DNA of 64,000 nucleotides from positions 241,324-305,323 of the forward strand of contig NZ_VJXY01000001.1 of the NCBI RefSeq assembly GCF_014831675.1, in the 5' to 3' direction. The notes under the pieces are model-generated. The model did not search any database. It saw only the letters and a list, made by a program, of their open reading frames with translations, and was not told the origin of the DNA. This DNA comes from Komarekiella delphini-convector SJRDD-AB1 (lineage in GTDB: Bacteria > Cyanobacteriota > Cyanobacteriia > Cyanobacteriales > Nostocaceae). A program made the position numbers and the translations under genes. This document shows positions 55,760-64,000 of the stretch, piece after piece (position 1 is the stretch's first letter; each line of letters opens with the position of its first letter).

Positions 55760-56317
55760 TTAAGCTTTGGTTTGAGCATTAGCTTGCTTACGTACTAACC
55801 AACCAATGCCACCAGCAAGGACTGTTCCACCTGTTGTAAGCGGTTCTGGAACTGGGGTTGTACTTGTCACACTAATCAATCCATTATTTTGATCTATTGT
55901 TCCCTTGGCAGGATTTCTCAAACTCAGGCTTAAACCAATATTTCCGAACAGATAATAGTCTGTATTTTGCGCCTTATCCTGACCAACATCAAAAAAACCA
56001 AATAAAGACTTAGTGGCAGTATCGTAGTTAAAATCTAAAAAATCATAAGTAATACTCCCATTGATAATTGGAGCAAAACTATTTAATAATTTTTTACTTG
56101 AGTCAAATACATCAACTGTAATAAACTGAAGTTTTGATTCATCAACAGTTGCATAATCTTGAGTTTCATCATAGGCAAACGTGCCTCTAACTGAATACCC
56201 AGTATTACCAGTCCAGTCAAAGTTGAGTGTAACTGCTCCTGCTGGAACAGCTTCTAGTACACCCCAACTCATCGCTACCGCAGCAATAGCGATATATAGC
56301 TTTTGAGTTAATTTCAT
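55760..56317 (-). CDS. PEP-CTERM domain protein
   Basis: This 185-aa protein has an N-terminal signal peptide (about 1-28, AVPAGAV) and a C-terminal sorting tag VPEP followed by a hydrophobic stretch (TTGGTVLAGGIGWLV) and RKQ, the PEP-CTERM pattern handled by an exosortase. The mature region is beta-rich and without Cys. It is probably exported and linked to the surface or to exopolysaccharide. No exosortase gene is in the window. Confidence 0.88.
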   Translation of the reverse strand: MKLTQKLYIAIAAVAMSWGVLEAVPAGAVTLNFDWTGNTGYSVRGTFAYDETQDYATVDESKLQFITVDVFDSSKKLLNSFAPIINGSITYDFLDFNYDTATKSLFGFFDVGQDKAQNTDYYLFGNIGLSLSLRNPAKGTIDQNNGLISVTSTTPVPEPLTTGGTVLAGGIGWLVRKQANAQTKA

Positions 56318-56623
56318 CAGAAGAGTTGTTCCAATTTGAATTGGATAATGAAGAGTGTTAACTCGGATGTCAACGATTAACAGATTACTACACCAACTCT
56401 CATTTGAAAAATTATTAGATGAGTTTCTTTAATTTTTCTTATTACTCTGGATAAATAATAATTTTAACTAAATTATGTAATTTTTATTTGATTAAGGTTT
56501 GAGACTTTATTGTTTAACAATAAGTAAAATTTTTAATCAAAAAGTTAAATTTGAACCTTCAACTTTTGAAAATGCGATCGCGTCCTCAAAATTTGGCAAC
56601 GCGATCGCAAAATTGTACATTCC
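56318..56623. other. Intergenic, AT-rich
   Basis: Two GCGATCGC octamers lie near 56574 and 56600. I see no gene. Confidence 0.45.
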
Positions 56624-57577
56624 CTAACCAATAAAATGCAGTTGATTAATCACTGCACTAATTAGATGATGAGTGATCGGAAGACTATCCACTACCATAC
56701 CTAGGCACAACAGCATCATGTAGGAAATGGAATAGAGAAACAACTCTTTAGCGACAGTACGATCCTCTGGATTCTGCAACAACCGCCAAGATTTGTGGAT
56801 AAACAATCCTCCCAGACTGAGGGCAATCGCGGCATAGAGAATTCCACTCGCCCCCAAGGGATAAACTAACAACAGCGTTGCGGCTACCGTGACTAGAGTG
56901 TAGTACCAAATCTGCCGTACTGTTGCCGTGTCGCCTACAACCACTGGTAGCATTGGTATCCCAACTTTTGCGTAGTCATCCCGGATCATCAAAGCTAGTG
57001 CCCAGAAGTGGGGCGGTGTCCATAAAAAGACAATCGCAAAAATTAACCATGCTGACCAGCTTAAAGTGCCCGTGACAGCAGCCCATCCGACCAATGCCGG
57101 AATTGCTCCAGCTGCTCCACCAACGACGATATTCTGGGTACTGTGGCGTTTTAACCAGTGGGTGTAGACCAAAATATAAAAGACGATGCCAGAGAATGCT
57201 AGCAGGGCGGCTAAAAGATTGGCAAACACTGCTAGTAGTGTGAAGGAAATCGTAGCCAGTGCGATCGCAAAAATCAGAGCATCACGTGGCTGTACCTTAC
57301 CAGAAGGCAAAGGACGATGGCGCGTCCGCTCCATTTCATAATCAATATCCCGGTCATAGATACAGTTAATCGTCTGGGCGCTTGCAGCAGCCAAAGTGCC
57401 ACCAGTCAAAGTTACTAGCAACAACAATGGGTCTACTTCTCCCTTAGCAGCAATCCACATACTCCCAGCAGTAGTAATCAAAAGCAACGGGATAATCCGA
57501 GGCTTTGTTAACTGGTAGTAGCTTTGAATTACTTGTAGAAAGGTTCCGTGGTGGCGAGAGACATTAGTCTCAATCAT
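56624..57577 (-). CDS. ctaB: Protoheme IX farnesyltransferase (heme O synthase)
   Basis: This 317-aa polytopic prenyltransferase of the UbiA class has the prenyl-diphosphate motif NCIYDRDID (Asn71, Asp75, Asp79) and the conserved [11 protein letters not shown]. It adds a farnesyl group to heme b to make heme O for the terminal oxidase. It is 286 bp downstream of ctaA on the same strand, in a gap with heptamer repeats. Confidence 0.95.
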   Translation of the reverse strand: MIETNVSRHHGTFLQVIQSYYQLTKPRIIPLLLITTAGSMWIAAKGEVDPLLLLVTLTGGTLAAASAQTINCIYDRDIDYEMERTRHRPLPSGKVQPRDALIFAIALATISFTLLAVFANLLAALLAFSGIVFYILVYTHWLKRHSTQNIVVGGAAGAIPALVGWAAVTGTLSWSAWLIFAIVFLWTPPHFWALALMIRDDYAKVGIPMLPVVVGDTATVRQIWYYTLVTVAATLLLVYPLGASGILYAAIALSLGGLFIHKSWRLLQNPEDRTVAKELFLYSISYMMLLCLGMVVDSLPITHHLISAVINQLHFIG

Positions 57578-57715
57578 GTTGGCTCTTGTTCCTTATTTTT
57601 CAACAACTTATATGCAGCCCCCGCTCAAGCTGGCTCTTTGAGTCAAACGAAAACTATAAATTTTCCACACCTGCGTGGGTCGCAATACTCGCCGTTGCAG
57701 CTTCCATCATTAATT

Positions 57716-57750
57716 TAGTGCTGAGTTCTGAGTTCTGAGTTCTGAGTTAG
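57716..57750. repeat. GTTCTGA heptamer repeats
   Basis: Three or four GTTCTGA units are arranged in tandem in the ctaA-ctaB gap, another STRR array. Confidence 0.75.
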
Positions 57751-57863
57751 GAGTCAAGAGTCAGTATTTATTACCCTGCTCCTCCTGCCTCCCTAATTTT
57801 GGATTTGCAATTTTGGATTTTGGATTGAATAATCTAAAATCTAAAATTCTTCTGCTCCACTCC

Positions 57864-58799
57864 CTACTCAACACTCAGCACCCGTGACTCAGCACTGACT
57901 GAGTCACGCAGTGCTAGAACTGTGAAGACCACCAGAGTACCCAGCAACGCGGCTCCAACAGTTTGGTGAGAGACGGTGAGAGGCTCGACTTGCAGATGTA
58001 ATCGGAAAGTAGCAAATCCCAACAAAATTTGTAAGCTCAACAATCCACCAGCCATATTTGCCAGTCGCCGTAAAGCTGGATGTAGTGCTGGTGTACGCCA
58101 ACAGATAAATACCATTGCCAAGATTACCACCGTTGGTGGCAGCAAACCAGCAATATGGCTGTACATCACAGTACAAAGTTGAGAACCGCCAAAGCATTGG
58201 TGTACTGCCCAGCGAGAACCTACCAAAGCACCTAGTAGACTTTGCAGATAAACAAAAACGCTAGCTATTAAACCTACCCAAGGCAACTTACCAGCAGTTC
58301 CAGTGCCTTGGTAAGGTGTGAGTGCCGTGCCAATTATCAACAAGGTAGTGAAAAACAACAGTGCCGTTCCTAAGTGAGCGGTAACAATATCAAACCGCAA
58401 CAGTTCGGTAACGGTGAGTCCTCCTAAAATGCCTTGGAAGACGATTAAAAATAGGGCAAACGTTGATGCCCAAGGCAGCCAGACGGGCAATAAACGACGA
58501 TGCCACCAGGATAAACCGCACAGTGCGATCGCGCTTACACCAATCAAAGCTGCATCCAATCTGTGAAACCACTCCAAGAACACTTGGAGATTCATTTGCT
58601 TGGCTGGTACTAGTTCGCCATAGCACAAGGGCCAGTCGGGGCAAGCAAGTCCAGCATTCATCACGCGGGTGGCACTGCCTATTGCCATCAAAATTAAGGT
58701 GGCTATGCATATTTTCCACACCAAGCGACGAATCACTTCCTTGGGCTTTTGCCGCTCAGCTGCCGCTTCATTTTGTTGTTGTAGGACAAATTCGCTCAT
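57864..58799 (-). CDS. ctaA: Heme A synthase (COX15/CtaA)
   Basis: This protein of 311 aa has about eight membrane segments. The conserved Cys pair is at 53 and 59 (ACPDWPLC), and EWFHR carries the heme ligand His79. It oxidises the heme O methyl group to a formyl group. I start it at the ATG at 58799 because the upstream 26 codons are not conserved in character. It is divergent from the coxB-ctaD-ctaE operon. Confidence 0.93.
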   Translation of the reverse strand: MSEFVLQQQNEAAAERQKPKEVIRRLVWKICIATLILMAIGSATRVMNAGLACPDWPLCYGELVPAKQMNLQVFLEWFHRLDAALIGVSAIALCGLSWWHRRLLPVWLPWASTFALFLIVFQGILGGLTVTELLRFDIVTAHLGTALLFFTTLLIIGTALTPYQGTGTAGKLPWVGLIASVFVYLQSLLGALVGSRWAVHQCFGGSQLCTVMYSHIAGLLPPTVVILAMVFICWRTPALHPALRRLANMAGGLLSLQILLGFATFRLHLQVEPLTVSHQTVGAALLGTLVVFTVLALRDSVSAESRVLSVE

Positions 58800-59279
58800 G
58801 AAGGATACCTTCTGCCCGCTCTTGGTAGTAGCTCTCTCAAAATTCTCAATTTTCAATACCGAACGGACACTTTGCAAAAGCGGGGGGAACTCCCCAAAGT
58901 TTTGTACAGAGGAAACCTCTGCTCAGACTTATCTCCACAAGCAAGTGTCCTCCCCATCTCTACCCTAGCGTATAGGCCAAGGTTTATAAATTGGCTTTTA
59001 CTTATACTTTGAATCACTCTAGCTACTTTTAGCTATAAGCTTTAGGTATTTTTCAAGTTGTGAGAAATTGAATAATGGCAATTATTTTAATACTCTGAAT
59101 TTTCCACTGAATTTTCATCTGTTTCGGCAGTATCTAATAAACTCCTTGTACCCAAAATTAGTAAAATAGCCAAAAAAATTAATAAAAATTTCAGACCTTC
59201 TGCCCTCATGTCTGGCAGCCTAGACTACCTTAGTAAGTGAGCAGCTTGAAGATAACGTAGTAAATTCAATTAGTAAGCC
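58800..59279. other. Divergent intergenic region of ctaA and coxB
   Basis: It contains the small minus-strand ORF at 59087-59209 (listed separately) and AT-rich sequence with the promoters of both operons. I see no clear dyad operator. Confidence 0.45.
59087..59209 (-). CDS. Possible small membrane peptide (40 aa)
   Basis: The ORF MRAEGLKFLLIFLAILLILG, followed by a 20-residue acidic tail, is a single hydrophobic helix with a polar C-terminus. It starts with ATG, with an AGG about 10 bases upstream. It lies in the ctaA-coxB gap, and reading toward ctaA it might share that transcript. It is too short for confident calling. Confidence 0.4.
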   Translation of the reverse strand: MRAEGLKFLLIFLAILLILGTRSLLDTAETDENSVENSEY

Positions 59280-60368
59280 GTGAAGATTCCAAGTTCCATC
59301 TGGACACTACTCATTGGCATTGTGCTAACGCTAGTTAGCCTTTGGTACGGTCAAAATCATGGTCTGTTGCCAGTAGCAGCAACGGATGAAGCCGTCTTAG
59401 TAGATGGTTTGTTCAATACGATGATGATCGTTTCTACAGGTATATTTCTGCTGGTCGAAGGTATTTTGATTTACTCCGCATTTAAATATCGTCGGCGTGC
59501 AGGTGACAATGAAGACGGCCCACCAGTTGAAGGGAATGTGCCTCTAGAAATTCTCTGGACGGCGATCCCAGCAATTATCGTTCTCGGCATTTCTGTTTAC
59601 AGCTTTGATGTGTACAACGAGATCGGTGGCTTTGATCCCCATGCTATCCATGAAGCCCCGATGTCTCAATCGATGGCAATGCCTGGGGCGGCGATTGCAG
59701 CAACTTTGAACGATACCCCACCCAGCACAGAACCCAACCTCAATCAAGAAAAATCTGATGAGGCGATGCAAGACCCAGCTACCGCAGCAATTCGCAATGC
59801 TGACCAAATTCCCCAAAAGCGTGATGCTCCTGGCGTAGGCAGTGTTGCTCCCACTATTGGAGGCAGTCCTGATAAAGCAGGGCAACCGCCAGAATTGCGG
59901 GTCAACGTCACTGGTCTTCAATACGCTTGGCTTTTCACCTATCCTGAAACTGGCATAACCACAGGTGAAATGCACGTTCCCATAGGGAAAGAGGTGCAAA
60001 TCAATATGACAGCCAACGATGTCATCCATGCATTCTGGGTTCCAGAATTCCGCTTAAAACAAGATGCAATCCCCGGTAGGCAGAGCGAGATTCGCTTTAC
60101 TCCCAAAAAAGCAGGCGATTATGCCCTAATCTGTGCTGAACTTTGTGGCCCATACCACGGTGCTATGAGAGCATCAGTAATAGTTGAGACGCAGGAAGCA
60201 TTTGACAAATGGGTACAAGAGCAGCTAGTTGCTAGTAAAGAGCTAAATCAAGCTGTTGCGGTTAACCCTGCAAATTTATCTCCAAATGAATTTCTCGCTC
60301 CTTACACCAAGGACATGGGAATTCAACCAGAAATTATCAATCAAATTCACCCCGCTCATCATCATTAG
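59280..60368 (+). CDS. coxB: Cytochrome c oxidase subunit II
   Basis: This 362-aa protein has N-terminal membrane segments (about 7-24, 45-67 and 90-107) and a CuA domain with His250, Cys285, Glu287, Cys289, His293 and Met296 (CAELCGPYHGAM). A low-complexity, charged insertion lies at about 122-200, before the CuA domain, longer than in most relatives. It starts at GTG. It is the first gene of coxB-ctaD-ctaE. Confidence 0.96.
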   Translation: MKIPSSIWTLLIGIVLTLVSLWYGQNHGLLPVAATDEAVLVDGLFNTMMIVSTGIFLLVEGILIYSAFKYRRRAGDNEDGPPVEGNVPLEILWTAIPAIIVLGISVYSFDVYNEIGGFDPHAIHEAPMSQSMAMPGAAIAATLNDTPPSTEPNLNQEKSDEAMQDPATAAIRNADQIPQKRDAPGVGSVAPTIGGSPDKAGQPPELRVNVTGLQYAWLFTYPETGITTGEMHVPIGKEVQINMTANDVIHAFWVPEFRLKQDAIPGRQSEIRFTPKKAGDYALICAELCGPYHGAMRASVIVETQEAFDKWVQEQLVASKELNQAVAVNPANLSPNEFLAPYTKDMGIQPEIINQIHPAHHH

Positions 60369-60430
60369 TCAGTCATTAGTCATTGCTCATTCACTAATGA
60401 CCAATGACTAATGACAACTGACAACTGACA
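60365..60430. repeat. CATTAGT/ACTAATG-type heptamer repeats
   Basis: Short repeats (AGTCATTAGTCATTG and its inverse CAATGACTAATGAC) form a fold-back in the coxB-ctaD gap. Confidence 0.65.
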
Positions 60431-60440
60431 AAGGACTCTT

Positions 60441-62177
60441 ATGACACAAGCTCAGTTGCAAGAAACTGCCAATATCCCTGCTCTGATTGAGGAGCCAGGG
60501 ATTAGAAAATGGCAAGACTACTTTGGCTTTAATACTGACCATAAGGTAATTGGGATTCAATACCTGGTAACAACGTTCATTTTCTACTGTATCGGCGGTG
60601 TTTTAGCTGACTTAGTTCGCACGGAATTGCGAACGCCAGAAGTAGATTTTGTGACGCCGGAAGTATACAACAGCTTATTTACGCTCCACGCCACAATTAT
60701 GATTTTCTTGTGGATTGTGCCAGCTGGTGCGGGTTTTGCTAACTTCCTGATTCCCTTGATGATTGGCGCAAAGGATATGGCATTTCCCCGTCTCAATGCT
60801 GTTGCCTTTTGGATGATTCCGCCTTCTGGTTTATTGCTGATCGCTAGTTTAGTGGTAGGCGATGCACCGGATGCAGGTTGGACTTCCTACCCCCCTCTGA
60901 GTCTGGTAACAGGTCAAGTGGGTGAAGGAATTTGGATTATGAGCGTCCTCCTTTTAGGTACATCATCGATTCTGGGAGCAATCAATTTCCTCGTGACGTT
61001 GCTCAGAATGCGTATCCCAGGCATGGGAGTCCATCAGATGCCTTTGTTCTGCTGGGCAATGTTTGCTACCTCGGCTCTGACTCTAGTATCGACGCCAGTG
61101 CTAGCAGCTGGTCTAATTCTGCTGGCTTTTGACTTGTTGGCAGGAACAACATTTTTTAACCCGACTGGAGGTGGCGATCCAGTTGTTTACCAGCACATGT
61201 TCTGGTTTTATTCGCACCCAGCGGTTTACATTATGATTTTGCCTTTCTTTGGGGCAATTTCTGAGGTGATCCCAGTGCATTCCCGCAAGCCCATTTTTGG
61301 CTATAAAGCGATCGCCTATTCCTCTCTTGCTATCAGCTTTTTAGGGCTAATCGTCTGGGCACACCACATGTTTACCAGCGGTATCCCTGGTTGGTTACGG
61401 ATGTTCTTTATGATCACCACGATGATCATCGCCGTTCCTACCGGAATTAAAATTTTTAGCTGGTTAGCAACCATGTGGGGTGGGAAAATCCAACTCAACA
61501 GTGCCATGCTATTCGCAATGGGCTTTGTTGGTACTTTTGTGATTGGTGGGATCAGTGGCGTGATGTTGGCGGCAGTACCGTTTGATATTCACGTTCACGA
61601 CACCTATTTTGTGGTGGCACACTTGCATTATGTACTGTTTGGTGGTAGTGTTCTCGGCATTTATGCGGGGATTTATCATTGGTTCCCGAAAATGACAGGG
61701 CGGATGCTCAACGAATTTTGGGGTAAGGTTCACTTTGCCTTGACAATAGTTGGTTTAAACATGACCTTCTTACCTATGCACAAGTTGGGAATGATGGGTA
61801 TGAACCGCCGCGTCGCCCAATATGACCCCAAATTTGCGTTTATCAACGAAATCTGCACCTATGGTGCTTATCTACTGGCAGTTTCCACATTTCCGTTCAT
61901 TATCAATGCAATTTGGAGTTGGTTATACGGAGAGAAAGCTAGTAATAATCCCTGGAGAGCACTAACCTTAGAGTGGATGACTACGTCACCACCTGCGATC
62001 GAGAATTTTGACAAACTCCCAGTATTAGCCACAGGGCCTTACGACTACGGCTTGGAAAATGCTAAAGAGGGTGTACCCTTATCTGACCCCAATCCAGTCC
62101 TTTCTGGCGGCCCGAACTCGGTGTTAAGAGCAGAACCCGATCCAGCGGTTGCTGCCAATCCCGAAGACCGCAAATAA
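60441..62177 (+). CDS. ctaD: Cytochrome c oxidase subunit I
   Basis: This 578-aa heme-copper oxidase subunit I has about 12 membrane segments. His ligands are recognisable in LHATIMIF (low-spin heme), [11 protein letters not shown] (CuB His and the His-Tyr cross-link region), HHMFTSG (CuB) and [15 protein letters not shown] (heme a3 and a). The C-terminus is a polar tail. It is the catalytic core of an aa3-type terminal oxidase. Confidence 0.97.
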   Translation: MTQAQLQETANIPALIEEPGIRKWQDYFGFNTDHKVIGIQYLVTTFIFYCIGGVLADLVRTELRTPEVDFVTPEVYNSLFTLHATIMIFLWIVPAGAGFANFLIPLMIGAKDMAFPRLNAVAFWMIPPSGLLLIASLVVGDAPDAGWTSYPPLSLVTGQVGEGIWIMSVLLLGTSSILGAINFLVTLLRMRIPGMGVHQMPLFCWAMFATSALTLVSTPVLAAGLILLAFDLLAGTTFFNPTGGGDPVVYQHMFWFYSHPAVYIMILPFFGAISEVIPVHSRKPIFGYKAIAYSSLAISFLGLIVWAHHMFTSGIPGWLRMFFMITTMIIAVPTGIKIFSWLATMWGGKIQLNSAMLFAMGFVGTFVIGGISGVMLAAVPFDIHVHDTYFVVAHLHYVLFGGSVLGIYAGIYHWFPKMTGRMLNEFWGKVHFALTIVGLNMTFLPMHKLGMMGMNRRVAQYDPKFAFINEICTYGAYLLAVSTFPFIINAIWSWLYGEKASNNPWRALTLEWMTTSPPAIENFDKLPVLATGPYDYGLENAKEGVPLSDPNPVLSGGPNSVLRAEPDPAVAANPEDRK

Positions 62178-62224
62178 TACTTTTAGGTTAGGAGCTATGA
62201 GTCTAATAAAGTTTTTAGTTCAAA

Positions 62225-62351
62225 ACTCCTGAACGCCAGTTTGCTCAAGTCGGGGAACCCGCCCACGCAACTGGCTCCTCCTAACTCCTGAACGCCAGTT
62301 TGCTTAAGTCGGGGAACCCGCCCACGCAACTGGCTCCTCCTGACTCCTGAC
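62225..62351. repeat. 59-bp tandem duplication with internal palindrome
   Basis: Two copies (62225-62283 and 62284-62342) plus the first bases of a third differ by about two bases. Each copy holds GCCAGTT...AACTGGC as its ends and GGGGAACCC in the middle, so it is a duplicated palindromic element between ctaD and ctaE. Confidence 0.85.
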
Positions 62352-62374
62352 TTGTCCTCTAGGCATTAAGATTC

Positions 62375-63001
62375 ATGCAAAGTCAAACTATTGACCCAGC
62401 TAAAACTGAACTAAATCATCACCACGCAGCGGAAGCGGTAGATGCTCATCACGAAGAACATCCAGACCATCGTCTGTTTGGGCTAATTGTCTTCTTGATT
62501 GCGGAGGGGATGATTTTTATGGGGTTGTTCGGAGCCTACCTGGCTTTCCGGTCTACTATACCTGTGTGGCCCCCAGCAGGTACACCAGAGTTAGAACTAT
62601 TGCTACCCGGTGTTAATACCGTTAATCTGATTGCTAGCAGTTTTGTGATGCACAATGCTGATACTGCAATCAAAAAGAATGATACGCGGGGTATGCGAAC
62701 TTGGTTGGCAATTACTGCGGCGATGGGTGCTATTTTCTTGGTAGGACAAGTATATGAGTACACCCATTTAGAATTTGGTCTGACTACCAACTTGTTTGCT
62801 AGTGCATTTTACGTTTTGACTGGCTTCCACGGACTGCACGTTACTATCGGCGTTTTGGCGATTGTTGCCGTATTGTGGCGATCGCGCGTTAAGGGTCACT
62901 ATAGTAGCGAAAAACACTTTGGTATCGAAGCTGCCGAAATTTATTGGCACTTTGTTGACGTGATTTGGATTATTCTGTTCGGATTGCTGTATCTACTGTA
63001 A
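62375..63001 (+). CDS. ctaE: Cytochrome c oxidase subunit III
   Basis: This 208-aa protein has about five membrane segments, a His-rich N-terminus (NHHHAAEAVDAHHEEH) and conserved FYVLTGFHGLHVTIG and AEIYWHFVDVIWIILF. It completes the coxB-ctaD-ctaE operon; a strong terminator follows. Confidence 0.96.
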   Translation: MQSQTIDPAKTELNHHHAAEAVDAHHEEHPDHRLFGLIVFLIAEGMIFMGLFGAYLAFRSTIPVWPPAGTPELELLLPGVNTVNLIASSFVMHNADTAIKKNDTRGMRTWLAITAAMGAIFLVGQVYEYTHLEFGLTTNLFASAFYVLTGFHGLHVTIGVLAIVAVLWRSRVKGHYSSEKHFGIEAAEIYWHFVDVIWIILFGLLYLL

Positions 63002-63043
63002 GTATCTAATTATTTAGTTATTCATTCCACGCGAATAACTTAA

Positions 63044-63068
63044 TAAGCCCCCTTTCGGGGGTTTTTTT
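63044..63068 (+). terminator. Rho-independent terminator after ctaE
   Basis: CCCCC pairs with GGGGG across TTTC, followed by seven T. It lies 46 bp after the ctaE stop. Confidence 0.92.
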
Positions 63069-63096
63069 GTGATCGCACTTTATCAGATACCCGATT

Positions 63097-63289
63097 TTAC
63101 TGAATTTGACTTTTAACCCAGTTACGAAAGTCCCTCACCAAATCTAAATAATCCTTTTGCCCTACTTGTTGTAAAACTTTCACTGTACTTTATCGCTGTT
63201 AGTCTCAGTTTGTGACTAGGTGCGACTATTTGTAAGTCATTACAGGCTTTACAGGCTTGGCGATCGCTCATAGTAAATCCTTGAGCCAT
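63097..63289 (-). pseudogene. Possible frameshifted gene remnant
   Basis: Reading the minus strand from ATG 63289, one frame gives MSDRQACKACNDLQIVAPSH and stops at 63122. A neighbouring frame gives VLQQVGQKDYLDLVRDFRNW and stops at 63097. Both look like coding sequence, so a frameshift inside an old gene is likely. I cannot name the family. Confidence 0.35.
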
Positions 63290-63451
63290 CAATTAGCATC
63301 CTATCTCCCTGTTTCAAGCTTTACCGCACAAAAGTATGGTAAAAGTATGTATATTATATGGGTGTATTGGATATAATATAGCTAGGGAGCAATCCCCAAT
63401 GTGTACAAAATTTGATCTAATGCTCTCCCCTGAGGCATTTAGGAGTAACGT

Positions 63452-63685
63452 ATGATATCTACAGACAAAGAAAAATCTTCCCTTCAAAAGATAACCGTCA
63501 ATCTTCCTCCAGAAACCATTGCGGTTCTAAAACGACTTGCTGATCAACAAGGGATTACAGCTACAGCTGCCTTACGTAAAGCAATTGCCACAGAGGACTT
63601 TTTAAGAAGAGAAGCTGTTAACAAGGAAGCAAAAGTCCTTATTCAAGAACCAAATGGTACAACCAAGCAAGTGGTTTTTATTTAG
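63452..63685 (+). CDS. Ribbon-helix-helix (CopG/Arc-like) protein
   Basis: This 77-aa protein has an N-terminal strand KITVNLPPETIAVLKRLADQQGITATAALRKAIATEDFL, the RHH DNA-binding fold. The C-terminal third is a beta-like segment (KVLIQEPNGTTKQVVFI). Likely an autoregulatory repressor or antitoxin-like protein. The next gene begins 9 bp after its stop, so the two form an operon. Confidence 0.85.
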   Translation: MISTDKEKSSLQKITVNLPPETIAVLKRLADQQGITATAALRKAIATEDFLRREAVNKEAKVLIQEPNGTTKQVVFI

Positions 63686-63694
63686 GTAAACTTT

Positions 63695-64000
63695 GTGGTT
63701 CCGAATCCAGGTGATTTAAATGAAAATTCAGGTACGAGTGCAGACTGTGGTTCTACCAATGTGCCAGATTTAGATTCAGTTACAAAAACTGAAGACAGAC
63801 AAAGTGATTATCGTTCTCTTGAAACTAAAGTTTTCGATGGAGAACGCTGGCGAGAAAGCACTCGTACCTTTCTCTCTCTTGCACTATTACTGAGCATATG
63901 TCTGACCCAAATTTTAGTTTTAGCTTTCGTTTCTGCTCCTCTTTTACTTCCTTTCGTAGTGCCAGGTGAAAAGAGTAAAGAGCAAAATGAGGATAAAAAC
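63695..64000 (+). CDS. Membrane protein, 3' end cut by the window
   Basis: The frame opens at GTG 63695 and stays open for 102 codons to the window end. It has a polar N-terminal half (NPGDLNENSG...) and one or two hydrophobic segments (LSLALLLSICLTQILVLAFVSAPLLLPFVV), then a charged C-terminal part. It is not identifiable. It is coupled to the RHH gene and may be its partner. Confidence 0.6.
   Translation, partial: MVPNPGDLNENSGTSADCGSTNVPDLDSVTKTEDRQSDYRSLETKVFDGERWRESTRTFLSLALLLSICLTQILVLAFVSAPLLLPFVVPGEKSKEQNEDKN

Larger units (their letters stand above)
63002..63451. other. Intergenic with terminator and gene remnant
   Basis: It holds the terminator at 63044-63068 and a frameshifted minus-strand remnant at 63097-63289. 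A short AT-rich promoter region precedes the RHH gene. Confidence 0.5.

Overview
The window is from a filamentous, probably heterocyst-forming cyanobacterium of the Nostocales (Nostoc/Anabaena-like). The evidence is the frequent GCGATCGC (HIP1) octamer, many short tandem heptamer repeats between and inside genes, thylakoid genes (Rieske protein, cytochrome f, a high-light-inducible protein), a tocopherol cyclase, an aa3-type oxidase operon with its heme A enzymes, and many families typical of cyanobacteria. I name no species.

Layout. 0.4-8.3 kb: an exported two-partner-secretion hemagglutinin, a subtilisin-like protease, a HlyD-type adaptor and an NmrA-like reductase. 8.9-15.3 kb: exodeoxyribonuclease III, a GT4 glycosyltransferase with a small zinc-ribbon gene, a zinc alcohol dehydrogenase, an HNH nuclease with a small partner, several conserved small proteins and a Uma2 fragment. 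15.4-33.0 kb: a complete type I-D CRISPR-Cas locus. It has 63 repeats and 62 spacers, with cas2, cas1, cas4, cas6, csc1, csc2, cas10d and cas3' all on the minus strand and a divergent WYL regulator. Two insertions are unusual for this subtype: a 2OG-Fe(II) oxygenase between csc1 and cas6, and a DUF433/DUF5615 toxin-antitoxin-like pair between cas3' and cas10d. 33.1-42.2 kb: a DUF4160 remnant with DUF2442, fructosamine kinase, M16 peptidase, tatC, a CsaA-like protein, DUF3067, petC-petA, then a PrlF/YhaV pair and a DUF6888/DUF6887 pair. 42.4-56.3 kb: alanine dehydrogenase, hli, a WD40 protein, a PstS-like protein with a Ser/Thr kinase, a J-domain/TPR protein, tocopherol cyclase, tRNA-Arg(CCT), a YdcF-like protein, GuaB3, thioredoxin, an exported amidohydrolase and a PEP-CTERM protein. 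56.6-63.0 kb: ctaB and ctaA divergent from coxB-ctaD-ctaE. 63.1-64.0 kb: a gene remnant and an RHH/membrane-protein pair cut by the window end.

How the genes work together. The cas operon and its array read in the same direction (right to left). The leader lies between cas2 and the array, and the degenerate repeat is at the far (left) end, so the oldest spacers are on the left. The WYL regulator and cas3' share a 319-bp divergent promoter region that holds three similar dyad elements spaced 54-55 bp apart, which are good operator candidates. Two spacers overlap by 23 nt, and together they imply a GTT PAM for one of them, matching the GTN PAM known for type I-D. The Rieske protein carries a twin-arginine signal and lies close to tatC. 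The cta/cox genes form a full cytochrome c oxidase assembly set.

Short palindromic or tandem repeats have entered coding sequence in at least two genes (cas6 and the M16 peptidase), and one lies next to the broken DUF4160 gene.
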